Assembly (NCBI GenBank): GCA_002633025.1
Contig: NMRB01002768.1
Location: 18,829-82,828 of the forward strand
Source: Notospermus geniculatus
Taxonomy: Eukaryota; Nemertea; Pilidiophora; Heteronemertea; Lineidae
DNA: 64,000 bases
Direction of reading: 5' to 3'
In this document: positions 44,057-57,026 of the stretch, one piece after another
Position numbering within the stretch: position 1 is the stretch's first letter
How the letters are laid out: the number at the start of each line of letters is the position of its first letter
Position numbers and translations under genes: made by a program
Notes under the pieces: generated by a model
The model's input: the letters and a program-made list of their open reading frames with translations, nothing else
Told to the model about the DNA's origin: nothing
The model's database searches: none

Positions 44057-45264
44057 CTTATTTGCATTCTGACTCTTCCATATGCAGGCAAGACCCTTCT
44101 GCATGTTTACTGCAAATTTTGTTGAATTCAGACCAGTTGATCTGATGATACAAAAGGACAGAAATAATGAGAACCCTACGAACGATGGGAGCCTATGGTC
44201 ATCTGTGTACATTTGAATAGGCTAACGTACATTTTGAAGAATATCAAATAGAATCGGGTTCCTAAGGTGAAAGACATTGCTTCCTACCTAACGTACATTG
44301 GCATATGGAACATTAATTGTGAAGAAAATGGCTCTATTATCCTCAGAAATGGAATTCAAGGCATCAAGTTGACAGATTCATGTACCCCACTACCACAAAA
44401 AAGTTGAAGCTCCTGCCTATTACGTAAAGCCAAAATTCAGGCAGTGAGAGACAACTGGTGGCAACATATGAAGTGTATCCCTCAGTTAATTCATCGTTCG
44501 CAGTTAAACCTTTATGTTTGATTCCTTCATGAGGGCACGCAGAAAGGCCTAGTATTGGTGTGGCTTTTTATTCTCCTTAGATTCTGTACCAATTTTAAGG
44601 GACATATTGAATAGAATTTCTTTGTCGTTTTTGTCGCGATCAATTAAGTATTCAATGCCTCGGTAAATAATTACGGATGAATTACCCTTAGGTAAAATCT
44701 CTGAGTGCCATCATCACCTCTTCATCATGTTTCTATTCTCATTTTCCAAGAAACAAATATGACAAATGTAGTTCTCCGACGTGTCCAATTAATTGCCACT
44801 TTCCTTGGTCATATTATATTAACCTTCTGAAAATGGCAGCGCGTCAAATCAAATGAAAATTATGGAGTTACTCTGTTGATACTAAGTTTGTCTGGAAGAT
44901 GAAGATAGTAGTATAACAATGACCAAGATTAAAGCAGCCAATGATATAATGCCGAAGAAAATGCAGTTGCCTCTCAATTCATTTTTCTCCTCCGAAAGAA
45001 GAGCAAGGATTTTTAGGGCGTTTTTCGTTTTCAGACAGGCTTATTTTAATCATGTGCTGAAGTGCCATGATCTGAAAACAAAATCAAACTAGAAATTGAC
45101 TTATAAGTCAATTTGAAGACCACCCTTCATTTACTGGGGATTACGATGATTAGAGGTGGACTTTGGTTTGATAGGTCTAGCAAGTGGAAGTTGATGAGGG
45201 CGTGTAATGGGTTGTGGTATGCTTTGGTGGGTGTTCTGAAAGGGAAGAAATGAAGCAGCCCACT

Positions 45265-45705
45265 GAAACATCATTAGCTTTAGTTTGATACAAAACATCA
45301 CTAACTACACTCTACTGGTGTTTAAGTAGGTCACTAGGTCATGAAAGTAGGTCAGTTGAAACCTACACTTTATAAGCTTTAGTTTGATACCAAACATGAC
45401 TATCTGACTATCTACGCTCAACTGTTTAAGTACGTCACTAGGTCATGAAAGTAGGTCAGTTGAAACCTACATTTTATAAGCTTTGATACCAAACATGACT
45501 ATCTACGCTCAACTGGTGTTTAAGTATGTCACTAGGTCATGAAAGTAGGTCAGTTGAAACCTACACTTCATAAGCTTTACTTTGATACCAAACATGACTA
45601 CCTACACTCAACTGGTCTTTAAGTAGGTCACTAGGTCATGGAAGTGGGGGTAGTTCAAACCTACAGGTTAAGATTTAGTTTTGATATCAAACATGACAAC
45701 CTTAG
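45265..45705 (+). repeat. Tandem array, four units of about 105 bases
   Basis: Each unit runs AAGCTTTAGTTTGATACCAA, ACATGACTA, CTCAACTGGTGTTTAAGTA, GTCACTAGGTCATGAAAGTA, GGTCAGTTGAAACCTAC. Unit lengths vary by small deletions and the last unit is degenerate. Confidence 0.9.
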
Positions 45706-46441
45706 TGATAATGGTCTTTCGGTAGCTTTATTAGTTCATGGTAAGCGGTCATTCACCCTGCAAAAGATGTTTGTCGTTGATACTGTCACTGTTTGTCCCA
45801 TTTCAAAATAACAATAAGTAACTGGGGGCAAAGGGTTAATATTGAGTTTATTTTAGTGCATGACTCTGGGTTGACTTGAAAACAGTGAAATAAACACATT
45901 TCATGCACTCTTTCCTAATAAGGAAATCGGTTGGTAGTTAACTAAAGCACAATATAAAGTATGGGTGGCAAAGAGTTAATTAAAGTGGAGCTGACTTTCC
46001 TGAGTTTAACACAGCAAAATGCCTTGTGAAAGTCCACACATGATCTTTAAAATGCAACGATCATAAAGTTGCTGGCTAATCAATTCCATCAAGACTCAGT
46101 TTGAGATAGAGAGCCAGTCAAAAATGTAAACAAAGAACATGTGTTCACTGTCTAGAAATAGATTATCATATACCGTCCTCCTCACGCAAGACGGAACAGC
46201 CTTGTGACGTCACGGAGTACCTAAGCAGACCTTAAATTCTCATTTGGCCTGGCTGGTGGCCAGGTGGCTGGGATAAAGTGAAAAACAGACAGCTAATTCA
46301 TCGCCAATAAAAAGTCAACTATGATTTGGATTTCAATAGGGATCAATAGGCTTGTAGCTGATATGTTGATTTATCAATACAGGCAGTGGCATCTTGATAC
46401 TCATCGTTTTTATTGAGTTATCTTGGGGACAACACAGAATA

Positions 46442-46540
46442 GACGGTTTCGAGGAAAATGGCCGCCACTCGAAAAAGCCACAACAAACCGACAGCCAAGT
46501 GGCTTTTGGCTGGAGAAATTTTTAAAACGACGAAACCGTC
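46442..46540. mobile_element. 99-base MITE with GACGGTTTCG ends
   Basis: GACGGTTTCG and CGAAACCGTC are inverted repeats between TA dinucleotides. Short inner repeats of GCCACTTGG-type sequence are present. Confidence 0.7.
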
Positions 46541-46554
46541 TATTGGATGAGGAG

Positions 46555-49500
46555 AGAGAGAGAGATCCAGAGAGAGAACATCAGTAAAACCAAGGAAGAC
46601 CGCCCATCTGTGAGGATGGGCGGTCTTAACTATACCTGACCTTGACGAGAAGCATCAGCTTCCATGCCCGATTGCCCGCCGCCATGTTGGCCAATATGGT
46701 CATGTGACTTACATACATGATCATGTGACTCAGACAGGTCTTAATGGACTGATGGCCAAATACTGTTTGACAATGAACTACTAGAACAAAGGAGAGTTGA
46801 ATCAAAATCACTTTATCTAAAAAATACATGCGCAAGGAAACGAGACACAATGCATACTATTTTGTTTGTTATTTTAGGCCTATTTTATTTTATTATTATT
46901 TACCATATCATTTCGATAAGGTTCCTCAAGTGCTTCGCAAAATACATAGGCCTATTACACTCGGTGCAATTAACGAACTGTGAGCGATCTGACCCTTTCC
47001 TCCTATTGCAAGTCGTCGAGGTGATCATCCGGCGCCTTATGACATGGCTACCTTGACCTGAACGACCGTGACGGATCTTTCCTCACAAACACCGATAAAG
47101 TAACAAGACAAGTACGGAAAATTAGCTTCATCAGTGCGGAAGGACCTGCTTCATACTGCGCGGCCGGTGTTAGTGATTTGACGTCCGTGATCGGTGTGAT
47201 AAAACTTAAGATACATTGTAGCTTGGCGATGTATGTTGAAGGCGATGGGATGTTACAATTTGATTAACTAGGTGCTCTTTATTTTCATGCTTGATTTTTC
47301 GTTTCCAGATGCTTTTCTCTGGCATCGCGAAACCGTTCTCCATGAAACCGCGTCAGAAGCAGTATAGAGTGTTATATTATTGTGTCTAACCTGATCCACC
47401 CACCTTAAAACCCAAGATTTAGTCGTATTTTCTTATTTTGAGGCTAAACTGAGCATTTTTTATGCACCTCTGCGTGGTGTAGTGTTTTGGGTCTGATTTA
47501 GCCGTCGAATCGTGTATGGGAAGACGAGATGTCAAGGATTATCCCTATGATTTTTCGCAAGGATGTAGGCAGCGATTCGGATTATTTTGATCGGTGAATT
47601 AGGGGTACTTTCTGCATCTTGAAGCAGCCGTTATGTTTTAGGCCTATGCTCAGGCCGGGTTTCTTGACCAACTGGCCTGAATAGGCAAACAACAACAAAA
47701 TGTCGTTTGCCCCGTGCTCACATGGCTCATGGGAATGACTACAGCGATGTCTTCTGATGGCGGTATTCTGACTAAACGGGTAATATTTAAAGGGGCAGTC
47801 TCCTGATGGTGTTGTATACATTCCACGGGAAGGCCTTCTGATTTAAAGGCGAAGTCTGGGTTTGGGTATTGGTGATCCCGGGCGGGGATGTAAATGCCAC
47901 GGCGAGACACGACCTCCTAGTCATGGTCACTCTCCCTGCCTTTTCTCACAGCGATCCCAATACAGGGAACACTGAAAAACGGGGACACTGACAGATGTTA
48001 CACCGGCGTGACGAAAGCCTGTCACTGCCTACAGCATCATAATATCACAACGCCGAAGTACTGTACAGCATAATTGAAGGAATGTACATGTACTAGTATG
48101 CCACGTCTGCAGCGAAGAGATTGCATGGTGATTTTTTATTTCTTTGTCAGTGCTCAACATGAATTATCATTGAAACGTAAGGAATTTCGTGATGCTTTAA
48201 TAAAGTTGGTTTAATAAATTTTACTTGCCACCCACGGGATGTCATTCTATCAACAACAATTCAGAGAGAATGATGATGGTGCAAAAAAGGCAATCTGTTT
48301 TCAAATATCTTGTTATCGTTGTCACTTTAATGCCATGTCAACACATCAACCGACGGGAGGCAAATCATGATCACTCAATTGACACATCGATGGGAAATAA
48401 GAATACTTCCCACTTTCATACAGTTTTTTCGTCTATTTTCTACATTGACATAAAGAACACAAAGGCGGAGATGCTATTAAGAATTTAATATGAAATATTG
48501 CACAGGTAAAAACTTGGCGACTTTCCGGGAGGACGCTCCTGACGCTCCTCGCTCTGTGACAGCCGAGACGTTCCCTGAGGCTCAACATGGTTGAGTGGTG
48601 GAGGTCCTTGTCACAGTGAGGTTTAGGTGTCTCCAGGGAGGGAGTAAACTGGCGAATGACCTGCCAACAAGGCCTTCGCAGCGTCTGAAGCATAGCACGT
48701 GCTTGAATAATCATGAGGCGTGCCGACCTGGTTCTGAGGGGAGGCTCGCTAACAGATCTGCTCGCGGCAGGACACCTATCGTTCTCCATGTAAACCCCAA
48801 TCTAAATAACTTTATGGGCCGATGTCACAAAGCGCGTTTAAGACTTAGACGCGTGTAACTTCGCTAAATGCACGCACTTCCACCATGCATTTGACGAAGT
48901 TACACGCGGTAAGTCTTAAACGCCCTTTGTGAAATCGGCCCTAGATTTTTAAAATCTTGCACCTCAGGGTGTTTCATAAAGATTATTCTGAAGAATCGGT
49001 GAACATCCTCATCGTTTCGATTGGGAATTCCACTAGTCACGGATCCCTCATCGAAAGGGGAATGCGCCCTCCGTATCGCGGCAAGCTCCTGGCACGACAG
49101 GGGTCAAACATATGTCCTTGGTAACAGGTGTGTATGTTTTCACGGCGTCAACCCGCCATCTCCGTCAAAATGTCTGTCAGGTGTCAACACCTGCAAGTTT
49201 CTCACGTGTTGGTCTCCAAATGACCCAAAGCAGGTGAAAATATTCCAACAACAAACGCGACGACATCAGGGAATTGCAGATTCTCATGGCTGTTTGGTAC
49301 TGCAAATTGCTTTTCTTCCGAGTATTCTTTAATGTACCAAAAACAACTTGTTGAAGAAGATAAAAGATTAAAATTTGAAAATGTATTTGATTTCAGAATG
49401 CCTCTTTTTCTGTAATACATCACTGTCTGCTTTCTTTTTCTTTCTTTTCATTCCATTCTATGTATATTTATTTTTAAAATCCACCAATGACCCCTCTCCT

Positions 49501-50300
49501 ACCCTAAGCAGAAGGGCCTGTAGAGAGAATGTCAAGGGCATCAACCTGCAATGGTGGAATAAGAAACAACAAAAAAATTCTTAACGTACCAAAACAAATT
49601 GTTGAAGAAGATCCCTAAAGAAAATAATCCTCGGTAATTCAATTACAGTTCCAGTGATTCCATCTTTATCTTCATTATTAACGAAAAGACCATAAAGTAA
49701 GTTGTATTTTTCAATGAATAATAAAGAATTTGTCTGTTGCTTCCTGATCTAGGGCTTGATACAAATCAAGAAGAGGTATGAATCTGAATAGTATGAAATC
49801 TGTTCCCGTCGCGAAGATATAGATGATAGTCCAATAATATATATGTAGATTTGATTGGTTGTTAATCAGGCAAACCAGAAATTGCTGGAAATGAACGTCG
49901 TCGCGCTAACGAACGATTGTCGTTCGGTCAATCGGCCGGCTGGTCAGGACTAAAAGTAGCGCCGAAACCGTGCAAGTGATTCTCCTGACGTCACTCTCGC
50001 TTTTGCGCACATTACACTGATTTACATCCCTCGAGCTCCACCAACCCATTGGACCCTTATAACCAGAAATATAGGGATCGAGATAAGAATGCTGAAATGT
50101 TTATTGTTCACAATCTATTGTTTTCCTTTTCTGCCTTTTCCTTTTTTTTATAAATTTTATAAAAAAATGGAAAAGAACGTTCCTCCTTGCCTTGATACAC
50201 ATGATTTAGTTTAATCTGTACTACTTTAGAGGATTGGAATGGCTCACTTATAATCAGAGGGATGCAAGGTGCAACGGGAGCCAGAGGCTCAGATAAACCA
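46555..50300. other. No recognisable gene
   Basis: A short GA run (46555-46583) is followed by a hairpin (AAGACCGCCCAT/ATGGGCGGTCTT, 46597-46625) and a foldback at 48816. Frames of 60-118 codons here have no recognisable motif or conserved exon structure. GTACCAAAACAA-TTGTTGAAGAAGAT occurs twice (49334 and 49586) as a direct repeat. Confidence 0.4.
48816..48942. repeat. Foldback with GGGCCGATGTCACAAAG ends
   Basis: GGGCCGATGTCACAAAGCGC and TTTAAGACTTA are mirrored as TAAGTCTTAAACGCC and CTTTGTGAAATCGGCCC. The core GTGTAACTTCGCTAAATGCA/TGCATTTGACGAAGTTACAC is shared with 16369. Confidence 0.85.
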
Positions 50301-50310
50301 GATAGAGTAT

Positions 50311-50650
50311 AGGTTCTTCACGTGACGTCACACCCTACTTAGCATAGAATTCATAGGAACAGGTGCGGCCATATTGGCCGTCAGTGTCAATGGGGTTTAC
50401 TGAAATCAGATTTTAACTGGAATATTTTCCAAACTACCTTTCTTATCATTTCCGTTTATGATTTGTCAAATAAAATCACATGTTCTACAGCAGTCTGATG
50501 ATTGAACGACACCTAGCTGTCTGTTGTAAAAACAGACAATTAGTGCTGAATTACAAAGAGTTGTAGTGTATTACTGTACGGCCAAGCACATGGCTAATTA
50601 TGTATTAATTAGCTCATTAGCATTGAGTTGTGACGTCGGTGAAGAACCTC
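50311..50650. mobile_element. MITE family C copy, inverted relative to 15558
   Basis: AGGTTCTTCACGTGACGTCA at the left and TGACGTCGGTGAAGAACCTC at the right. Matches the 15558 copy in reverse orientation along most of its length. Confidence 0.82.
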
Positions 50651-52400
50651 AATATGAGTCATAGTGAGAAAGGTTGTATTTCTGCAACAAATTTGCTAAG
50701 AGGTTGTTTAGCTAATGCAGTGCTGAGGAACAGTTCCGAGGTAAAATGTCCTAGTTACAGCGATTTTGATGTAGAGGAACTGGACTTCACGGCCATGTAA
50801 GTTGTGGAATAGGACACGGCACTCGATGACTACCGACTTAAAACAAAATTTGGGGGTTTATTTCTTAAATATAAAATGTTCGTGTCTTTATCGAAATGTC
50901 AAAAAGTTCTAACTGCCACATAATGCTTGATCTTAAATACACCATAATTTGCCAAATTAAAATTCTGTAATGCTGTTGTAGGAATCAGAAATGAGATTCA
51001 GGAACACGAAGCAAAGCTGCACGTCGCAAAATTACTTCAATGAAGATAATGCAGCTTTGTAATCTCAAAAGTCACGGACCTCTTAATGTGCAATGTCGTT
51101 TTCTATAGACTGAGAGAAAAAAAATCTCATTTGCGAATCCTGTTACAACGATAAACGACACTCTGGTTCTGTTCGGTTTCCGACTACATAATCTCACGGG
51201 GGAAGTGTGTGTGTGGGGGGGGGGGCGGTAGGCGTCAATACATGTGGGTTGTGCTCAGCTCCAGGCAATGTAACCGATTTTCACTGTTGATGTAACATTT
51301 GTGTTGGGCTAAAGAAAATAAAGACATTAGAAATCGAATCTGCAAATGTACATGTATACATGTACATACATGTAGGCCAACCTGTACATGTATACATGTA
51401 CATGTTTTTGTAAGTACATGCAGGTGAGGTTATCGTATGATTGTGTTGGTTTTTGGTTTCCAGGAACACAACGACAGTAGTGTGCAAACAACCCTCTCGT
51501 AATGTTTGCTCGCGTCGTTTTGTCAGAGTCTGTACTCCGGTTGTTTCCTTAAAGACATTGGCGAAGACGAGAAACCGCAACAAAATTGCTGCTGTAAATT
51601 CTAGATGAATGGACAGATTAAGTTAACAATAAATGCCTGACTACATACAATTCATTTTTTCGACGGCCCTCCGCTATCTTGGTTCCTACGGACGTTCTTG
51701 TATATGCAAATGACCTTCTGCTGGGCAATCGTATTTTAGACCACAACTACTTACGTAATGGTCAATGTGATACAAGGAAAATAGCTATTCGATCCTGGTG
51801 TCTGCTGGCGACTATCCTCGAGGCATCCCTATATGTTTAGTTCATTAGGGCAAAGAGGCCAATCTGTCTGTGAATCCTAATAAATTAACTCTCTGTTGTC
51901 GATAACCCTCCAATCGGTACGAACTGCAGTCTGCTAGAATTTTGGTTTTTAGTAGAATTCTGGTTTCGTTATTTTTTAATTAGCTCGAAATACTAAATAA
52001 ATGCAACTGCGTTCGATGATGTCTCGTAAGTTTATTGATATCATGCGAATTCCTATACATCACCCCAGAAAATTTGTTTACGTCTCAATGCACAACTTTG
52101 GTATAAATAAATTTCAACATCACATTGGAAAGCTATAGCCTTGACGGAAAGCGATCCAATACGTCACGTCATAATTGATTTCGATTAATTCAACTTACGA
52201 AACCAATATCCCGAAAAAAGCGTTTACCAAATCAATTTATGTACCACATCACATAGTTTAAGCCGTGATTACGTGTTAATTCCCCGCTGATGAGGGAACA
52301 GATATCGCGAAAATGGTTATAAACTCTTCTGCATCTTGAATGCTTTCCCCCGTTTCACGTTCTTATCTCTAGATTCCTTGCTCATCAACAACGCACTCCG
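50651..52400. other. No recognisable gene
   Basis: ACATGTATACATGTACAT-type runs at 51348-51410 and a G-run at 51213-51226. Otherwise AT-rich sequence without coding evidence. Confidence 0.4.
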
Positions 52401-52598
52401 TATTTGGACAGCAGTCAGACTGGTACCCGGCAGCTTGCATTCGAAGACCGGAGAAATCAAATGATCTTACGGCGGAATTCCGACGAGAGTGACGTCATTC
52501 TACAAGCTCCAATAGCAAAATTGGGTCATGTTTACATTTTGACAAGATGGCGGCTCCCACAACTTGGGCATGGTCATGATCATGATGATCTCGTAATC

Positions 52599-52835
52599 AT
52601 GAGTAAATTTCAGGAAAACACAGATTTTTGCTTGAAATCAAAGTTGGCTTCAGATCAGGTGAATGAAAGAAGGCAAACAGCTTACTGCTGCCTAAAACCC
52701 ATGCAAGCTAAATGCCTGAAACGGGCAGTGAACGGTGATACAATTGCTATAATTTTGCCTACGGGGCTTCCCCGAGCTAAATATAGACCAGCGGGCGCCA
52801 TGATGGTTTTATGCATTTGCTTGCGTCTGTCCTAG
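52599..52835 (+). pseudogene. RecQ-type helicase N-terminal fragment, truncated in Walker A
   Basis: From an ATG at 52599 the frame reads MSKFQENTDFCLKSKLASDQ and then LKPMQAKCLKRAVNGDTIAI followed by ILPTG. This is the RecQ Q-motif (Lx.QxxC/A..A..G.D.iaiLPTG) running into the Walker A loop. The expected GKS does not follow; the frame turns into unrelated sequence (LPRAKYR) and stops at 52833-52835. No donor GT is evident at the break. It is therefore likely a decayed or partial copy rather than a working exon. The upstream AAGATGGCGGC context looks like a 5' UTR. Confidence 0.45.
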
Positions 52836-53680
52836 TACATGTATTTTCAATCAGGACAGTGTTCGGTCTAGACAGCAGTGTAAAGAGCTCGCCTCTGCAC
52901 TTGTAGTATTACAGATTAAAGCAAGCAAACTTGGCCTTGGTTTGCGAGACGCCGGGCGATGATGCAATCTCTGAAATTGTCATAGATACATGTAATATAC
53001 GGAATTAAAGCGAATGGCTCGCGTGGTTTTGGTGGTACCTCCCATAGAGAGTGAACCTAGTCTCCAGGCAAAGTCATGCTCCAGTCATAGGCAAAACCTG
53101 TGCAAATATGCGAACGTTCATCTTGGGACGAGGTTCCATTAAAGATTTGTTAAAATGAGTTAATGACATTTTCAAATTCAGTCGGTCAAAATGTACATTT
53201 TGTCCTATTCACATGGATTTCGAAGCGGCAGATTTTGCAGAATACGCCTCCGAAGTTTGGCTGTCTAATGCATTTCCCATTAAACTAAAATCCTTCTTTC
53301 GCCTTTTTCTCAAAACGGCGCTTGATTTGAGGACATGTCAACAAACAACTGTCAACAAACTCCGCGAGCCATTTGCTTTAACCAACACCCAAAGAGGCAG
53401 CATGAACCTCAGCAGCGATGTTATTTCCTCAGTGTTTTCGAGATTTGGACCATTGAGCCTTCCCTGCTGTAGCTGTCACTTATATGATGTTCATTTCGTA
53501 ATTTTCCTGTAGTAAGTAAATTACAGAGGTGCAAGCATTGTGTCTCACAGGTCGGCGTTCGGTATGCACGCACCAACCTGTGTCCGCGCGGCGCATCACA
53601 CCAAAATTTGTCATCTACTGCGCCACGAACACGTAGATCCTAGGAAAATAGCGATTTCTGATGAGAAATTGTCGTAGATA

Positions 53681-54240
53681 TAGTCTCGGTCACCCAGCCG
53701 CTGTTTCGAATCTGGGGATCGAACAAGCGTCTGGGTCATAACGCCACTTTTTCTGTTACGAGCAGACCAAGATCCTGGTCTGGATGCTGATTGGCTAATC
53801 AGGGACAGAGCTAGTCATTCATTCCCATCCGCCGATTCCTCCCATTTGAAAATCACAATCCGGCTGCTGATTGGGCAAGAGAAGTGATCATGTGACTTCA
53901 TCATGGCGACGACCACATAATGTCAGTTGGGATTTCTCGACCCATCAACCATACGGATACACAATTCCTGCTTAGTTTTCAGCCTGATATTCAACTCCAA
54001 TAAGCTGATGCTGTCCAGTACGCTGTCTCAGATCACTTCACCGATCGATTCATTGCCAAATTCAGACATTTTGGAGGGTTGTGAGGTGAGATTTTATCCA
54101 TCAATGGAAGCAGCCATCTTATGTCACGTGACCTGCTACAGCATTACCCACAATGCACTGTATCACAACAATAACGGCGTTCTGGGCCAGACGTTTGTGT
54201 AGCAGTACTGCGGAACGAAACGGCTGGCTGCGCGAGACTA
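53681..54240. mobile_element. Family B element, third copy, abutting the gap
   Basis: TAGTCTCGGTCACCCAGCCG to GGCTGGCTGCGCGAGACTA, the most regular pair of ends in the family. The left flanking nonamer is TCGTAGATA. The right flank falls in the N run, so the target duplication cannot be checked. The interior matches 25378-25800. Confidence 0.88.
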
Positions 54241-54704
54241 NNNNNNNNNNNNNNNNNNNNNNNNNNNNNNNNNNNNNNNNNNNNNNNNNNNNNNNNNNNN
54301 NNNNNNNNNNNNNNNNNNNNNNNNNNNNNNNNNNNNNNNNNNNNNNNNNNNNNNNNNNNNNNNNNNNNNNNNNNNNNNNNNNNNNNNNNNNNNNNNNNNN
54401 NNNNNNNNNNNNNNNNNNNNNNNNNNNNNNNNNNNNNNNNNNNNNNNNNNNNNNNNNNNNNNNNNNNNNNNNNNNNNNNNNNNNNNNNNNNNNNNNNNNN
54501 NNNNNNNNNNNNNNNNNNNNNNNNNNNNNNNNNNNNNNNNNNNNNNNNNNNNNNNNNNNNNNNNNNNNNNNNNNNNNNNNNNNNNNNNNNNNNNNNNNNN
54601 NNNNNNNNNNNNNNNNNNNNNNNNNNNNNNNNNNNNNNNNNNNNNNNNNNNNNNNNNNNNNNNNNNNNNNNNNNNNNNNNNNNNNNNNNNNNNNNNNNNN
54701 NNNN
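54241..54704. other. Assembly gap (464 N)
   Basis: Unknown bases. The gap starts exactly at the end of a family B element and stops inside the second exon of the PAN-like gene. By comparison with the paralogue at 57027, about 480 bases of coding sequence would be expected here. Reading frames crossing it are not evidence. Confidence 0.99.
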
Positions 54705-55697
54705 AGCGATCTACGAACATCCACGAAAATTGCAGGAAATGTCCCTTTTTTACGTAGCTTCTTAAATCTAAGGGCAGGATCCTTAAATTCTCTAACAAGA
54801 ATAAGCTCAAAACCACGGGAGCTTGTTTGCAGTTTGTAAAGACCTATTTCTGTGATTTCCTCTTGGTAACCGCCTCGCTGTCCCCCGTTACTGGTATGTA
54901 CCAGGAAGATATTTTCTCCGCACATTGAGATTCTCAGAAACATGAGGTGACGGTTTTGATTACGAAGACTAGTTTTCAACCTTTCTGAAGGAAGGATCAG
55001 TTCTCTTTTCTTTACCCCCAAAAGGTCGAATACATAAGCGTTCATTCTTGTCCATGGGCGAATGGTCGGAAGCCCGGTGGAAGTGCATACGCCAACAACA
55101 TATTTACCAAAGTCTCCAGCGATGAACGTCAAAATCGTTTTGTCCGCACATCGCATGTGAAATCTTTTTGTCATCTCATAATTAAACTTCTTTTTCAATC
55201 TTCGAAACACATACACCATCCGCGAACTTTGCGCGAGCTTTGGAATGACCACAACTACTCCAATATTTTTCTGGTAGTGAATGTTAGCTTCGACGTTTGG
55301 TAATTTGGCCAATATCTTACCTCTCCGATGAAATGTGTACCTACAAATGTTACTAAAACATATTAAAAGACGTTTTGCACCATAATGCTTGGATATTTCC
55401 AATCTGATAAATAGGTACATAAGAGACAATTTAGTAAGATGTTACCCACCTGCTCAAAATTCGCTGTATTGAGGTAGCAGCCTCCTGGATGCACTTGACG
55501 TTCCTGTCCGTCAAAAGTTTGCACGATTGGTTAGCTTTGTCTGGCCCGTATGAATATTGCATGCAGTTACTGATGTACAAACAATTTATTCCACATTCTG
55601 TTGGCGATTTTGCAATCAAAACGGCAAGATGATCATTTAGCATTATATCAAAATACACGACCTTAAAGAGTGCAAATGAAGTATCTTTGGCCGCCAT
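54705..55697 (-). pseudogene. PAN/apple-like secreted protein paralogue B, partial, signal start disrupted
   Basis: Exon 1 is 55450-55697 and exon 2 runs from 55340 into the gap. The junction AGCAG/GTGGGT to TTTGTAG is phase 2, giving ILSR-YTFHRRGKIL. Exon 1 carries SPTECGINCLYISNC and QSCKLL, a PAN/apple-like cysteine pattern. Exon 2 carries VEANIHYQKNIGVVVVIPK, ILTFIAGDFGKYVVGVC and LRFKKLRKKGTFPAIFVDVR. It is clearly paralogous to the 57027-59804 gene. That gene begins MLTKYNISICFVLIMAVKD. Here the homologous sequence has a one-base deletion and an in-frame TGA, so translation could start only at MAAKDTSFALF, without most of the hydrophobic leader. The 3' half lies in the gap. Function unknown. 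Confidence 0.7.
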
Positions 55698-56204
55698 AAT
55701 GACTATCAGCGAACGGAAATATTGTACTTTGTCAAATCAATTAATGATGTGCAATGGGAAGGTCCGTGTCGTTCATGGGTAATCGGATACAGCAACTGAC
55801 GTATTATTCCTTGCTTACCTTGTTCTAGAAACTAATGACAGAAGACGCGCAGTAACTGAAAGCAACAATTGGCACCTACATGTATGATGAATTCGACGGC
55901 TTAACATGAAGGAATTTTCATCTCTCTCTTTCTCGGGCCATCGGACTTCTACCATTGACACGAAAACACGCATCCAAACGTTTTCGACGGTATCACACAG
56001 TTTTCGTTGCTTCGAAAATACTCTTACCAGTGTACGTGATTTTGATTCACGATAAGTAAAAGTTAAAGATCATATAGCTCTTCCTATGACTAAACAGAAA
56101 TCAATGTTGGTCGATATTCCGTTTATAATTTATAATAATAATGTAAAACAACATGAAATAGAAACGGATTTCTAAGGTGAAAGACATCGCTGAAAGACAT
56201 TGCT

Positions 56205-56285
56205 TCCTACCAGATTCGAACCCTCGCATTAGGCATCAATCGCCAGCACTAAGGGTCTGCACGCTTTAACCACTAGGAGAAACCC
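56205..56285 (-). mobile_element. tRNA-like SINE head
   Basis: On the minus strand, CCTAGTGGTTAAAGCGTGCA (A box) is followed by GAGGGTTCGAATCTGG (B box). The acceptor ends do not pair well, so it is not a functional tRNA. The following GGTAGGAAGCAATGTCTTTC also occurs alone near 44260-44290, which suggests a dispersed retroposon body. Confidence 0.5.
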
Positions 56286-56349
56286 CCATCTTCAAAAAAG
56301 ATGGTTCAACAATAATAATAATAATAATAATGTACATGTAATAATAATA

Positions 56350-56735
56350 ATGTGAGATTTTACATCGCGCCTTTTTACTGCTAGTGCAGTGTCAAGGCAT
56401 CTTCGATAATCGAAGGGGGATCTGCTCACCACTCCGTTATATCCCATATCACCCTTCGAGAAATTGACCTGTCTGCGACGGATCCGCTGCCTCGAGAAGA
56501 GGAGGCCAATCAGAACCAGTGTTGTAAAATTTCCACGTAGTATGAATAGTGGTAACCGAAGCCCCTGCCGAAGACCCGATATAAAATGCAATCTGATTGG
56601 TCGACCGGTAAAGTTGGCATCGTGCCAAGATACGCCGTGGACCGGTCTATTTCTCGAAGGGTAGATGTGCGATGTAACGCAGTGGTTAGCAGATCAGCCT
56701 TCGATTATCGAAGATGTGTCAAGGGTGCTTTACAT
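56350..56735. repeat. Inverted repeat flanking about 250 bases
   Basis: TGTCAAGGCATCTTCGATAA, TCGAAGGGGGATCTGCTCACC on the left is inverted near 56670-56735 (GTGGTTAGCAGATCAGCC, TTATCGAAGATGTGTCAAG). A trinucleotide run (AAT)n lies just upstream at 56310-56350. Class unknown. Confidence 0.7.
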
Positions 56736-57026
56736 TTTGTTGAGTATTTACAACAACATGATAAAAGTACATATACACTGTACTGCGGAAGTGAGACGTA
56801 CATGTACAGTACATGTACATGTCGGTCAACGTGTATAGACCTTGCCATGTTTAACTATTAGACCTTTCCAACAAAGATGGCGGTCTCAGTCCTCACCATA
56901 TGACGTCAGAAACTTAATAACTTCCAATGGCTGCTAGCACGCAAAGAAATTTGGTGGAAAGGTGTATTCCGAAGTTATCTACATGTTCCCTTAATCTTGA
57001 CAAGAAAGTCAACTAGTGGTAAGACT

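Noticed and set aside
45265-45705. CRISPR-like repeat array
   Set aside because: Units are contiguous with no unique spacers, and the genome is eukaryotic.
54119-55429. A 436-codon minus-strand frame crossing the N run
   Set aside because: The middle is unknown bases; the downstream half is a family B transposable element, not the gene. Only 54705-55340 is used.
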